A DNA stretch of 64,000 nt, taken from contig JANXWZ010000238.1 of assembly GCA_025350865.1 (NCBI GenBank), positions 80,453 to 144,452 of the forward strand, in the 5' to 3' direction. The position numbers and the translations under genes were made by a program. The notes under the pieces are model-generated. The model had not been told where the DNA came from, did no database searches, and was given only the letters and a program-made list of their open reading frames with translations. The stretch is from Rhodanobacteraceae bacterium. Lineage in GTDB: Bacteria > Acidobacteriota > Terriglobia > Terriglobales > Acidobacteriaceae. Below are positions 20,146 to 29,951 of this stretch, piece after piece; within the stretch, counting starts at the first letter, position 1, and every line of letters begins with the position of its first letter.

Positions 20146-20616
20146 ATGAAGACATCTATGCGTTTGCGCGTTCTCTCGTCGGTTGTGGCGATCACTGCTT
20201 TCGGCTTTCTCACAGCGTTCCGCTCCGCGCCAACTCCGGAGGAGCAGGCTGTGCTCGCGCCAATCCAGGCCATATTTGATGGCATGGCGAAGCGCGATGC
20301 AGCGGCGATCAAAGCGGTGTCGCTGCCGGGTGGGTCGCTGGTGGCGATGCGCAACGGCAAGCCCGTCCAGATGACCTTGGACGCCTTTGCTGAAAATTCC
20401 GGGAAGCCGGGAACGACGCAGAATCAGGAACGCATTCACGACCCGCTGGTGAAGATCGACAACGACCTTGCGGTAGTCTGGGCACCGTTTGAATATCTGA
20501 TCGATGGCAAGGTCAATTCCTGCGGAACGGACCTGTTCAACCTCGTGAGGGTCGACGGCAAATGGCTGGTTGCGAGCCTGGAGTACACCGGACGCAAGGA
20601 TTGCCCCGTCCGATAG
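20146..20616 (+). CDS. Secreted NTF2/SnoaL-like protein, copy 2 of a tandem pair
   Basis: Closely similar to the preceding ORF over its whole length (EEQAVLAPIQAIFDGMAKRDAAAIKAVSLPGGSLVAMRNGKP...TGRKDCPVR). Confidence 0.85.
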   Translation: MKTSMRLRVLSSVVAITAFGFLTAFRSAPTPEEQAVLAPIQAIFDGMAKRDAAAIKAVSLPGGSLVAMRNGKPVQMTLDAFAENSGKPGTTQNQERIHDPLVKIDNDLAVVWAPFEYLIDGKVNSCGTDLFNLVRVDGKWLVASLEYTGRKDCPVR

Positions 20617-20619
20617 GAT

Positions 20620-21123
20620 TTACGCCTCGTCCGGCTGTTGGCGGAATATTTCGAGCAGCAGCAGACAAGCCCCGATAACGATGGCCGAGTCGGCGAGGTT
20701 GAAGTCGGGCCAGTGGTAATGGACGATCTTGACCTCCAGGAAGTCGACGACGTAGGAGAAGCGGATGCGGTCGTAGAGGTTGCCGATGGCTCCGCCGAGG
20801 ATTAGGCCGAGCGCGATACCGCTGGCCGAGACGCGACGGCCCATGCGCCAGATCATCCCCATGACGACGATGATGGCGACGATGGAGAAGGCGATGAGGG
20901 CGTTGCGGACCAGAGCCGGGGAGAGTGATTCGGCGAATAGCGAGAAGGCCGCGCCGGTATTGAAGACGTGCGAGAGGCGGAAGACGCCGGGGATGACGGA
21001 GATGAAGTTTCCGCGGGGGATGTTCTTGTCGATCCAGAGTTTTGATAGCCGGTCAAACAAGACGACGACGGCTGCGAGAAGCAGGAGATAGGGGCGGGAG
21101 TCGCGTTGGGTGGTGCTGTTCAT
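20620..21123 (-). CDS. lspA: Lipoprotein signal peptidase II
   Basis: VFRLSHVFNTGAAFSLF...GGAIGNLYDRIRFSYVVDFLEV...FNLADSAI. Confidence 0.95.
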   Translation of the reverse strand: MNSTTQRDSRPYLLLLAAVVVLFDRLSKLWIDKNIPRGNFISVIPGVFRLSHVFNTGAAFSLFAESLSPALVRNALIAFSIVAIIVVMGMIWRMGRRVSASGIALGLILGGAIGNLYDRIRFSYVVDFLEVKIVHYHWPDFNLADSAIVIGACLLLLEIFRQQPDEA

Positions 21124-21144
21124 AATTAAAGTCTTCTCGGTTGC

Positions 21145-21259
21145 GACTGCTTTTAGATAGGCCTGAGCTTCAGCCCACACGTTCACTTGCTTCTAGGTAG
21201 GTCTGGGCTTCAGCCCAAACATTCACGGCCTACGACAATCCGGGCTTTAGCCCCCGGGG
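21145..21259. repeat. Tandem intergenic repeat units with [G/A]GCTTCAGCCC cores
   Basis: tagataggcctgagcttcagcccacacgttcac / taggtaggtctgggcttcagcccaaacattcac / cctacgacaatccgggctttagcccc. Confidence 0.8.
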
Positions 21260-21273
21260 TATGCTCTCTTCGG

Positions 21274-24200
21274 TCAGGATGCGGGGGCTGTTGGAGTCGC
21301 GGTGTAGGGGGCGAAGCCGATGGCTTCGAGTGCCTCGGCGCAACGCAGGCACACGGTGGGGTAGTGGTTGTCGGATGCTACATCAGGGACGTAGCGCCAG
21401 CAGCGTTCGCACTTGGTCCCTGTTACTGGAATCGTTGTAGCACTTACGGCTGTAACTTGAGGGTCGCCGTGAGCAATTGCGGCCGAGACCTCTACTTGTG
21501 AAACGTTGAAGAGCTCAGGCAGGCCCGCTTGATGTACCTTCAACAAGTTGTGGAGAGAGGCGTCAGCGACTAGCAATCCAATGGCCGCGTCAAGGCCCTT
21601 GCCGATCAGGCCTGCCTTTCGGTCGACTTCGATAGCCGACAGGACTTCACTTCTCACTTCCAACAACCTCTGCCAATCCGCCTCAATGCTGGACTCATTT
21701 CCGGGCACGATATCCGCCATGTCGGGAAACAACGCGAGATGCACACTCGCCTCCCGGCCTTCCACGTGTGGCAGGAGCGGCCAGACCTCATCCGCCGTAA
21801 AGCTGAGGATCGGCGCAATCAACCGCGTCAACGCCTCGGCAATACGCCAAAGCGCGGTCTGAGCGGAGCGGCGGGCGGGGTGGTTCGGGGCAAAGGTATA
21901 GAGGCGGTCTTTGAGTACGTCGAGGTAGAGTGCCGAGAGGTCGGTATTCACGTACTCGTTCAGCGCGTGATAAGCCCGGTGGAACTCGAAGTCGTCGTAT
22001 GCCTTGCGGATTTTGGCGTCGAGCTCGGCGGTCTGCGCGAGGATGTACTGGTCTAAAGGTTCCATCGCAGAGAACGCGATGGCGTCCGTGGCCGGGGTGA
22101 AGTCGTGCAGGTTTCCGAGCAGGAACTTGAGCGTATTGCGCAGCTTGCGGTAGTTGTCGCCCACACGCTGCATCAGGTTTTCGCTGGCGGCAACGTCCTC
22201 GCGGAAGTCGACCGAGGCCACCCACAGGCGGATGATCTCGGCCCCCAGGCGCTTGGCTACATCGACGGGATCGACGCCATTGCCGAGCGATTTCGAAAAG
22301 GCGCGGCCCTGCTCGTCGAGCGTCCAGCCGGAGGTGGCGACCATCCGATAAGGGGCAACACCCCGAAGTGCAACGGAGGTGAGCAGCGACGAGTGGAACC
22401 AGCCGCGGTGCTGGTCGCCGCCCTCGGTGTAGAGGTCGGCAGGGAAGCGAAGCGTCGGTTCGGCGTCCAGGACCGCGTGCCAGCTCGCGCCGGATTCGAA
22501 CCAGACGTCGAGGATGTCCATCTCTTTGCGGAAGTCGGCCCGATCGTCGTTGCCGCACTTCTCGCACTTGGTTCCATGCGGCAGGAGATCCGCGGCGGCG
22601 TGGACATACCAGGCGTCCGCCGACTCCTTGCGGAAAAGCTCGACGATCGTCTCGTTCAACTCGGACGAGCGGATCGGCTCATTGCAGCGGTTGCAGAGGA
22701 AGACCGCGATGGGTACGCCCCAGATTCGCTGGCGCGAGATACACCAGTCGGGGCGCGTGGCGATCATGTTGGAGATACGGTCTTCGCCCCACGCCGGGTC
22801 CCACACAACTTGCTTGATCTCGTCGAGGGCGCGCTGGCGGAAGGTCTCGGTGGCGGGTTCGAGTTTGTCCGAGAGGTAGTTGGAGGGGTCAAGGGCCAGC
22901 GTGTCCAGCATCGGGTTGGTGAGGTCGATGGTGTCGGCGGCGACCTCCTGCGAGGCGCGCAGCGACGCAACTTTCTCGGCAAGCTTTTCTTCCTGCTGCT
23001 GGGTCGTGACGATCGAGGGCATGGGGGTTTCCATCCCGATGAACCACTGCTCTGTGGCGCGGACGATCACGGGGTTGTGGCAGCGCCAGCAGTGCGGGTT
23101 GCTGTGCTCGAAGTGGCTTGCGGCGAGCAGCGCGCCGTGTTCGCGCAGGACTTCGGTGATGACCTTGTTGGACTCGAAGACGGTGAGGTTCTCGTAGGGC
23201 TGGCCGTTGGTGTTGCGCTGGCGGCCCGCGTTGTCAACATACTGGAGTTCCGGCAGGTCGTAGCGCTTGCCGGTGGCGAAGTCATCCACGCCGTGTGCCG
23301 GTGCGGTATGGACGGCCCCTGTGCCTTGATCTGCGGTGACGTATGTGGCCGTCACGCCGAAGACCGTGCGGTTGAGGTACGGATGGTCGAACGTGGTGTG
23401 TTCGAGCTTGCCGCCTTGGAAACCTGCGATCACGTCGGTCGCGGTCGCTGGTTCAGACGGATTGGTGGCGCTCAGCAGATTGCATTGAACGATTACGGTC
23501 GAAAGCAGTCCTTCTGCCACGATGTAGACCCCAGTGGAGGTGCTGATTGCGACATACTCCATCTCCGGGTTGAAAGCGACGGCCTGCGATGCCGGGATGG
23601 TCCAGGGCGTGGTCGTCCAGATGATCGTGTAGACCTCCCGACCCGCCAGCACTGGATGGATGTGCGCCGGATCGCTGGTGAGTTTGTAGCGGATGTAGAC
23701 GCTCGGAGACGTGTGCTGCTCGTATTCGACTTCGGCCTCAGCCAGTGCGGTCTGGTCGTGGATGCACCAGAAGACCGGCTTCAGGCCTTTGTAGACGAAT
23801 CCCTGCTCAAAGAAAGCATAAAAAGTCTCGAGGATGCTCGCTTCGTAACCGTTTGACATCGTCAGGTAAGGATCATCCCATCGCCCGAACACCCCGATGC
23901 GCTGGAACTGCTGGCGCTGCAGGTCGACATATTTCTGCGCGTATTCGCGGCAGGCGCGGCGGACGCTCACGGCAGGCATTTCAAGTTTCTTGCGGCCGAG
24001 TTGCTCGTCTACCTTGATCTCGATGGGGAGGCCGTGGCAGTCCCAACCGGGGACGTAAGGCGCGTCGAAACCGGCCATCGTCTTAGTCTTTACGACGAAG
24101 TCCTTGATGCACTTGTTCAGCGCGTGACCCAGGTGGATCGCTCCGTTGGCGTAGGGCGGTCCGTCGTGGAGAATGTATTGTGGAGAGCCGGCGCGGGCTG

Positions 24201-24378
24201 CGCGAATCTGTCCGTACAAATCCTGCTTCAGCCAGCCTTCCAGGCGGGCGGGCTCATTTTGAGGCAGGTTCGCCTTCATGGGGAAGGCCGTTTCCGGCAA
24301 GTTCAAGGTCGATTTCAGCGGCTTGGGGGCGCCGGGGTCTTTGGATTCGGGTGCTGGTGGAACCTGTGACATGGACAA
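21274..24378 (-). CDS. ileS: Isoleucyl-tRNA synthetase
   Basis: DGPPYANGAIHLGHALNKCIKDF (HIGH), KSLGNGVDP (KMSKS-like), C-terminal zinc finger CERCWRYVPD...CLRC. Confidence 0.98.
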   Translation of the reverse strand: MSMSQVPPAPESKDPGAPKPLKSTLNLPETAFPMKANLPQNEPARLEGWLKQDLYGQIRAARAGSPQYILHDGPPYANGAIHLGHALNKCIKDFVVKTKTMAGFDAPYVPGWDCHGLPIEIKVDEQLGRKKLEMPAVSVRRACREYAQKYVDLQRQQFQRIGVFGRWDDPYLTMSNGYEASILETFYAFFEQGFVYKGLKPVFWCIHDQTALAEAEVEYEQHTSPSVYIRYKLTSDPAHIHPVLAGREVYTIIWTTTPWTIPASQAVAFNPEMEYVAISTSTGVYIVAEGLLSTVIVQCNLLSATNPSEPATATDVIAGFQGGKLEHTTFDHPYLNRTVFGVTATYVTADQGTGAVHTAPAHGVDDFATGKRYDLPELQYVDNAGRQRNTNGQPYENLTVFESNKVITEVLREHGALLAASHFEHSNPHCWRCHNPVIVRATEQWFIGMETPMPSIVTTQQQEEKLAEKVASLRASQEVAADTIDLTNPMLDTLALDPSNYLSDKLEPATETFRQRALDEIKQVVWDPAWGEDRISNMIATRPDWCISRQRIWGVPIAVFLCNRCNEPIRSSELNETIVELFRKESADAWYVHAAADLLPHGTKCEKCGNDDRADFRKEMDILDVWFESGASWHAVLDAEPTLRFPADLYTEGGDQHRGWFHSSLLTSVALRGVAPYRMVATSGWTLDEQGRAFSKSLGNGVDPVDVAKRLGAEIIRLWVASVDFREDVAASENLMQRVGDNYRKLRNTLKFLLGNLHDFTPATDAIAFSAMEPLDQYILAQTAELDAKIRKAYDDFEFHRAYHALNEYVNTDLSALYLDVLKDRLYTFAPNHPARRSAQTALWRIAEALTRLIAPILSFTADEVWPLLPHVEGREASVHLALFPDMADIVPGNESSIEADWQRLLEVRSEVLSAIEVDRKAGLIGKGLDAAIGLLVADASLHNLLKVHQAGLPELFNVSQVEVSAAIAHGDPQVTAVSATTIPVTGTKCERCWRYVPDVASDNHYPTVCLRCAEALEAIGFAPYTATPTAPAS

Positions 24379-24754
24379 TCCTTATCCGCTCGAAGCTCAG
24401 CCTTGCTTGGTTCAATGGATGGACGATGCGAAAACTTCATTGTATCGGGTTCGGATGATCCGGAAGACCGAGCGAGGCCGGTCAGGTGCTGAATCAAGAC
24501 AGGTTCGGCAAAATGGAACCATTGTTGATGATAGTGCGTCAAAGGAACTGGCGACATGCGGGCGGTATTGTTTGTAGAATGGCATGGAATGCAGGATGAC
24601 GCCCCACCTGCCAACGTTCGCGAGCGAAGCTGCAGATGTGGCAGGCAAAACACTTCAAGGAAAGACGACGGGTGAGCATTCAGAGTCAGAAGCCGGGCTG
24701 AGACAATTCGATCAGTCTGGACTTGGGTTTTGAGCTGCCGAGGCAACTAAGTCT

Positions 24755-25735
24755 ATGTCGAACAACGTACTTTTGCCCCCGGATGGAATAGGGGACAAGA
24801 CTGTCACTCCGCTGCACGCAACCGACTCCGTTCGTCTGAGCGGCGATCTTGGCGCGGCGGATCAGGGTGTGTTTTCGTCGCTTATGGACAGCATCCGGGA
24901 CGTCTTTTTCCCGGTAAAACTGCCGCCGCTCGTGTTGGAATCGCAACCGATTCCAGTGATCGACCGGATGGCGGTGAAGCGCGACCCGGTATCGGCCATC
25001 ATTTCCACCGTTATTAACGTGGCAATTGTCGCCTTCGTGCTGTGGTTCGCGGCTCAAAAGGCGGGGATCATCCCCAAGATGAAAACGACAGAGCTGGTGA
25101 ATCTGGAGGTTCCTCCTCCACCCAAGGCTCCGCCGAAGCTGCAGACGATGGGCGGCGGTGGCGGCCACCCGGACAAGGCTCCCGTTTCCAAGGGCAATCC
25201 GCCAAGGTTTGCGCCGGACCCGATCAATCCTCCGAAGGCTCCTCCGCTGGAGCAGCCGAAGATCAAGATCGAGCCCACGATTGACGTCGACCCGAACGTC
25301 AAGATGGCGAAGACGGATCTGCTCAACCTTGGCGTTCCTAACTCGCCGAACGTCGGAACTTCACTTGGCAACGGTCGCGGCACTGGCCTCGGCTCAGGCA
25401 ATGGCAGCGGCATCGGGCCTGGCAGCGGTGGCAATATGGGCGGCGGTGTGCGGCGTATCGGAGGCGGTGTGTCACCGCCGCAGGTGCTATTCGCGCCAGA
25501 GCCGGAATTCTCGGAAGAGGCCCGCAAGGCAAAGGTCGCCGGCAACGTGCTCGTATATCTGCAGGTGGATACGAATGGTCGGCCGATCAACGTCAGAGTC
25601 CTGCGCGGCATCGGACTTGGTCTGGACCAGAAGGCAATGGAAGCCGTTCGCCAGTACAAGTTCAAGCCAGCGATGGAGAACGGTCATCCGGTTGTCGTCG
25701 AGATGAACGTGGAAGTGAACTTCCAGATTTTTTAA
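24755..25735 (+). CDS. TonB-family energy transducer
   Basis: Single N-terminal TM, Pro/Lys-rich and Gly-rich spacer, TonB C-domain EFSEEARKAKVAGNVLVYLQVDTNGRPINVRVLRGIG. Confidence 0.92.
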   Translation: MSNNVLLPPDGIGDKTVTPLHATDSVRLSGDLGAADQGVFSSLMDSIRDVFFPVKLPPLVLESQPIPVIDRMAVKRDPVSAIISTVINVAIVAFVLWFAAQKAGIIPKMKTTELVNLEVPPPPKAPPKLQTMGGGGGHPDKAPVSKGNPPRFAPDPINPPKAPPLEQPKIKIEPTIDVDPNVKMAKTDLLNLGVPNSPNVGTSLGNGRGTGLGSGNGSGIGPGSGGNMGGGVRRIGGGVSPPQVLFAPEPEFSEEARKAKVAGNVLVYLQVDTNGRPINVRVLRGIGLGLDQKAMEAVRQYKFKPAMENGHPVVVEMNVEVNFQIF

Positions 25736-25744
25736 GCAAAGCGT

Positions 25745-25824
25745 AACGCGGATTAGACGGATAAATGGGATAAGACGGATGATGCACTATCCGTCTTATC
25801 CCATTTATCCGTTTTTGTCCGCGT
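25745..25824. terminator. Very long inverted repeat between convergent genes; probable bidirectional terminator/repeat
   Basis: 24-bp perfect stem ACGGATAAATGGGATAAGACGGAT / ATCCGTCTTATCCCATTTATCCGT, 8-nt loop, outer ACGCGGA/TCCGCGT pairing. Confidence 0.85.
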
Positions 25825-25832
25825 AACGCCTC

Positions 25833-27503
25833 TTATGCTGCTCGACGTGGCGAATGTCCATGGTGGCCCTGGACCTGGAAGCGATCGACCTGACGTTCGA
25901 GTGTGACTGCGGTGCCGCGAAGGCTTTCGATGCCGGCAGCCGTGGTCGCCATCTCGGTGAGGTTCTCGTGGGACAGTGTATGGATCGAGTCGAGCGATGC
26001 ACTGGATTGGTCTGCCGCAGCGGCCTGTTGCGATGCGGCGATGGCAATCTGGGTGATCATGCGGTCCACTCGCTCTGCCATGCCGATGATCCGTTCAAGA
26101 GCCTCACCGGCCTGGGTGGTGGTGACGACGCCCTCGCGCACGGTGCCGGTTCCCGCCTCCATGCTTGCAATCGCGGTGCGCGTCCGATCCTGAATCTCCT
26201 GGATCATCGTTCCGATCTCGCCGGTAGCCTGTGCCGTCGATTCCGCAAGACGGCGCACCTCTCCCGCGACGACCGCGAAACCACGCCCCTGGTCACCAGC
26301 CCGAGCTGCTTCGATTGCCGCGTTCAGCGCCAGAAGATTTGTCTTGCGGGCGATCTCATCGATTACCGTCACGATCTGGGAGATGCGCTTCGAGTCTTCT
26401 CCCAGCAGACCGACCGTGGAACTGGTCTCGGTGACGGCTGACGCGATGGAGTGCATCGACCCCAACATCTGCTTGACGATCAGACCGCCTTCCCGGGCCG
26501 TTTGAGCTGCAGAGCGAGCCGTCTCCGCAGCCGATTGTGTGTGGCGCGAGACTTCGGCAATGGAGGCGGACATCTCCTGCATCGCGGTCGCCGCTTGCTG
26601 GGTTTGTTGCGATTGCTGGTCGATGCGGCGATGGATGTGGTCGGAAGCGGATCGCATGGAGTCTGCCGAGCCGGTCAGTGAGCCGGCCGTTTCGGCGACG
26701 GTCCCGATGATTCCGCCCAGAGCGGCCTGCATTCCGTTCATCGCCTGCGCGAGAGTGCCGATCTCGTCCCTGGAATCCAGGGTCAGGGCTTGCCCCGTCA
26801 GGTCGCCGGCTGCGATAGAATCGGCGCGTTTGGCAACTTGATCGACCGACCGCGCGATCCGTCTGCCGAGGATGATGGAGACAGCCCCGCCGACGAACGC
26901 TCCGAAGAGGGTTGCCAGCCACAAGGTAAGAATGGTGAGTCTGTTCGCCTGATGAAGCTGCTCGAATTCACTGGCGGCAAGTCTGGTCTCAGAGTTGACC
27001 ATCTCCTCAATGACAGCAATCTCGGAATCACTGAGCGAGAGGATGTCTTTTTGCAGCAGGTTGTACGCCAGCGCCGTATTCTCGGGCGTGTTCGACTCGC
27101 TCAGGATCAACACGCGCTCCTGTAATGCCTTCAATTGGCTGAGTCCTGCAGCGATGCGATCGATCCTATCTTTTTCCTGACTGAGATCGAGTTCACCCTC
27201 GGTGGCGACGATCTTGGCCATGGACCTATCGGCGGCAGCCACCTGGTCGGCTCGCTGCGCGCGGTAGGTCGACCCCGAACCGTCGTGCATCCCGAAGAGC
27301 ATGTCCGATTCCAACGCGCGAATGCTCATCACCAGATGCGAGTGAACGTCGCGGACGTGGAGGATCAGCGGCATCCGATCCGAGACGATGCGGTTTGAAA
27401 GCGCAGTCGCATCCTGAATGCGGAGGTGCGCGGTAAATGCACTGAGAAACATTGCGAGGATGAGTCCGCCGGTACTGATGCCAAGTTTTGATTCCAGTTT
27501 CAT
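25833..27503 (-). CDS. Methyl-accepting chemotaxis protein (4HB-type sensor, HAMP, signalling domain)
   Basis: [51 protein letters not shown] hairpin. Confidence 0.96.
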   Translation of the reverse strand: MKLESKLGISTGGLILAMFLSAFTAHLRIQDATALSNRIVSDRMPLILHVRDVHSHLVMSIRALESDMLFGMHDGSGSTYRAQRADQVAAADRSMAKIVATEGELDLSQEKDRIDRIAAGLSQLKALQERVLILSESNTPENTALAYNLLQKDILSLSDSEIAVIEEMVNSETRLAASEFEQLHQANRLTILTLWLATLFGAFVGGAVSIILGRRIARSVDQVAKRADSIAAGDLTGQALTLDSRDEIGTLAQAMNGMQAALGGIIGTVAETAGSLTGSADSMRSASDHIHRRIDQQSQQTQQAATAMQEMSASIAEVSRHTQSAAETARSAAQTAREGGLIVKQMLGSMHSIASAVTETSSTVGLLGEDSKRISQIVTVIDEIARKTNLLALNAAIEAARAGDQGRGFAVVAGEVRRLAESTAQATGEIGTMIQEIQDRTRTAIASMEAGTGTVREGVVTTTQAGEALERIIGMAERVDRMITQIAIAASQQAAAADQSSASLDSIHTLSHENLTEMATTAAGIESLRGTAVTLERQVDRFQVQGHHGHSPRRAA

Positions 27504-27548
27504 AGGGTCCTCAAAGGCGTTGCGAGACAAGATGCGGGGGATCGCAGG

Positions 27549-27875
27549 TCAGTGGTATTCAAAGGTGACGCAAACTGTCTGCTCGGTCGGGGCAGAAGAA
27601 GCCGCGAACTTCCATTGCCTGACCGCGTCGGACGCCGCTTTGGTCAACAGCGGATGTCCACTCTGGACCTTGGTTTCGCTGACCGTGCCGCCCGGCTCAA
27701 TCGAGATGACCAGGATGACGCTGCCGCCAAGCCGCATCTGCCGAGCCAGCTCCGGATAGACCGGGGCCATGCGGCGAAGCACAGGGCGTCTTGGGTCAGC
27801 AGACCGAGCGGAGACGCAGAGACCAAGGAGTAACGTGATTGTGATTGCTGTTGTGCGCCGAAATCCCTGTCGCAT
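27549..27875 (-). CDS. Secreted stand-alone TonB C-terminal-domain protein
   Basis: Signal peptide then APVYPELARQMRLGGSVILVISIEPGGTVSETKVQSGHPLLTKAASDAVRQWKF. Confidence 0.85.
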   Translation of the reverse strand: MRQGFRRTTAITITLLLGLCVSARSADPRRPVLRRMAPVYPELARQMRLGGSVILVISIEPGGTVSETKVQSGHPLLTKAASDAVRQWKFAASSAPTEQTVCVTFEYH

Positions 27876-28007
27876 TGCGATCTGGTACCCCCGATGTCAT
27901 CGGCGCAGGGGAGATAGTTCCCGTCAGCACGCCGTCGGGTAGCTTATCGGCGGTAGAGAGGATCAGCTTGAGAGAAGGGAGATTTGGGAGCTTATTGAAA
28001 TATTAAG

Positions 28008-28027
28008 GGCACGGCTTCAGCCGTGCC
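28008..28027. repeat. Perfect GGCACGGCT-tc-AGCCGTGCC hairpin element
   Basis: 9-bp stem with 2-nt loop; same core as repeats at 21145-21259 and ~225-241. Confidence 0.75.
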
Positions 28028-28106
28028 GTTAGTGCTGCATTCTGCAATCCGGCTTTGGCCGCTGGGTTACGTTTTCGCAATGCGGTCGAAGTTTTTCAAC
28101 AAGCTC

Positions 28107-28709
28107 TTAGATTGCGGCGGCCAGGACGGGCTGTGCGATCTCGTCGAAGGTAAGGTTGTTGGCGGGGCTTTGGGTGCGGTCTCGCCAGGCGAGAAACAGC
28201 TTGCCGTAGCTGAGCGTGATGCAGGTGGTAGGGTCGATGCCGAGAAGCGTCAGCATGTGATCGATCCACTCGGTGGGGCCTTCGAGTTCCGCGAAGTTGC
28301 CAATGGGCGTCTCGTCGAGGACGAGATGGGCGCCGGGGACGGCAGGGTGCGTGTACTCGCTTCGGAACTTCTCGTAGCGGAAGGCGGGGCCGTATCCGAG
28401 GCGCGTAAAGACTTCGGCAAGGGCGGGGCCGTCGGAGACTTCGGACTCGGTCTCGATGCGGACCTTGTACATGCTTGCCGCGTCCTCGTTGTCGGGGTGG
28501 CGCTTATGGGTGACGATGTGGCGCCGTCCGTACTGGCGGACGCGCAGGATCTCGCCGCGTGCCTTCAGATCACGTGCCGGAGTGTCGTAGAGGGTGTTCT
28601 GCTCGAAGGTTCGGGGGGTCTCAAGATGGAAGCCCGCCTGGTCTAGCTGCCGTTCGAAGATGGAAAGGGAGGCTACGGGAACCTTGACTTCGATCTCGGG
28701 GCTTTGCAT
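28107..28709 (-). CDS. CYTH-domain protein (class IV adenylate cyclase/ThTPase-like)
   Basis: MQSPEIEVKVPVASLSIFERQLDQAGF...QNTLYDTPARDLKARGEILRVRQYG...HLVLDETPIGNFAELEGP. Confidence 0.9.
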   Translation of the reverse strand: MQSPEIEVKVPVASLSIFERQLDQAGFHLETPRTFEQNTLYDTPARDLKARGEILRVRQYGRRHIVTHKRHPDNEDAASMYKVRIETESEVSDGPALAEVFTRLGYGPAFRYEKFRSEYTHPAVPGAHLVLDETPIGNFAELEGPTEWIDHMLTLLGIDPTTCITLSYGKLFLAWRDRTQSPANNLTFDEIAQPVLAAAI

Positions 28710-28764
28710 GAGCCAAAGTATACGGCGGTTCGGAGTGGCTTGGCTCTCAGCGTAGGATTGCTCT

Positions 28765-29850
28765 GTGGATCTGAAGACCAAAACTGAACGATTGAACGCA
28801 GGAAATCCCGCGGACATAGCGCGAGCGGCCCAGATCCTGCGGAATGGAAGAACTGTCGCATTCCCGACTGAAACGGTCTACGGGCTGGGGGCGAATGCGC
28901 TTTCGAATGAGGCCGTTGCGAAGATTTTCGTGGCCAAGCGGAGACCCAAGTGGGATCCGCTGATCGTGCATGTTTGCGATCGGCAGATGCTGGGACAGGT
29001 CGTTTCGGACAGGCTTTCCCCGGTTGCAGAAGCGCTATTACAAAAGTTCTGGCCGGGGCCGCTGACGTTGCTGCTTCCCAGGACGGACGCAGTTCCCGAT
29101 GCGGTGACGGCGGAGCGTCCACTGGTCGGGGTGCGCATGCCGAACCATCCGGTGGCGCTGGAATTGATCCGGCTCGCGGGGGTTCCAGTCGCGGCTCCAA
29201 GCGCGAATACCTTTGGGCATACCAGCCCGACAACAGCGGCTCATGTGCTGGCTGATTTGGACGGGCGGATCGATGCGGTGCTGGATGGTGGGGCGACTGA
29301 GGTTGGGGTGGAATCGACAGTGGCTGAGGTCGTTGAGGATGGGATCGTCATCTATCGAGCGGGTGGTGTCTCTGATGACGACCTGTGGGATTGTGCATGG
29401 ACTCTCATGCGCAAGCAGGGAAGTCGCGGATTGATTCGGTTTTACGAGGGCGACAGGACGCAGGCGGTACCCGCGAGCTTACCGTCACCCGGGGTGGGGA
29501 TTCGCCACTACGCACCACGAGCGCGGATGGTTCTGGTCAACGTACCTCGAACCGAGGAATTGTCTCGGTCAAAGATGACCATCGAAGCCGGTCTTGTCGA
29601 TACGATCGAACGCGTGTTCGATGGCGTTGGAACGGTCGGCGTAATGCTTCCGGATGCATGGAACTCGTCGTGTGCGCAGCTCGTTTACCGGTGGGGACCG
29701 TGGTGGCGGCCAGATGTTCTTGCCCAAAAGCTCTACTCTGGGCTGCGTGATCTGGATGATCGCGGAGCTACCGTGATTATTTGCCCGGTGCCGGAGAAGG
29801 GTGGGATTGGGGATGCGATTCGGGATCGGCTGGCGAAGGCGGCGAAGTGA
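28765..29850 (+). CDS. L-threonylcarbamoyladenylate synthase, Sua5 type (YrdC plus Sua5 domain)
   Basis: GRTVAFPTETVYGLGANALSNEAVAKIFVAKRRPKWDPLIVHV...VGVRMPNHPVALELI...SPGVGIRHYAPRARMVLV. Confidence 0.94.
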   Translation: MDLKTKTERLNAGNPADIARAAQILRNGRTVAFPTETVYGLGANALSNEAVAKIFVAKRRPKWDPLIVHVCDRQMLGQVVSDRLSPVAEALLQKFWPGPLTLLLPRTDAVPDAVTAERPLVGVRMPNHPVALELIRLAGVPVAAPSANTFGHTSPTTAAHVLADLDGRIDAVLDGGATEVGVESTVAEVVEDGIVIYRAGGVSDDDLWDCAWTLMRKQGSRGLIRFYEGDRTQAVPASLPSPGVGIRHYAPRARMVLVNVPRTEELSRSKMTIEAGLVDTIERVFDGVGTVGVMLPDAWNSSCAQLVYRWGPWWRPDVLAQKLYSGLRDLDDRGATVIICPVPEKGGIGDAIRDRLAKAAK

Positions 29851-29891
29851 TGGGCCGGTGGAAAGAGTACGGTCGCGCCGTAGGCTCGATA

Positions 29892-29937
29892 CCCCACCCT
29901 AATCGACGATGGAACTGTCGATGAGGATGGGGCACCC
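29892..29937. repeat. ATGGGGCACCC-type hairpin repeat (copy c)
   Basis: CCCCACCCTAATCGACgatggaactGTCGATGAGGATGGGGCACCC. Confidence 0.75.
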
Positions 29938-29951
29938 GGTCTTGAGTTGGG

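Noticed and set aside
22105-23856. 583-aa plus-strand ORF opposite ileS
   Set aside because: Antisense to well-conserved ileS; no recognisable domain.
24379-24754. T-box leader for ileS
   Set aside because: No AGGGTGGNACCGCG antiterminator-like motif seen on the minus strand.
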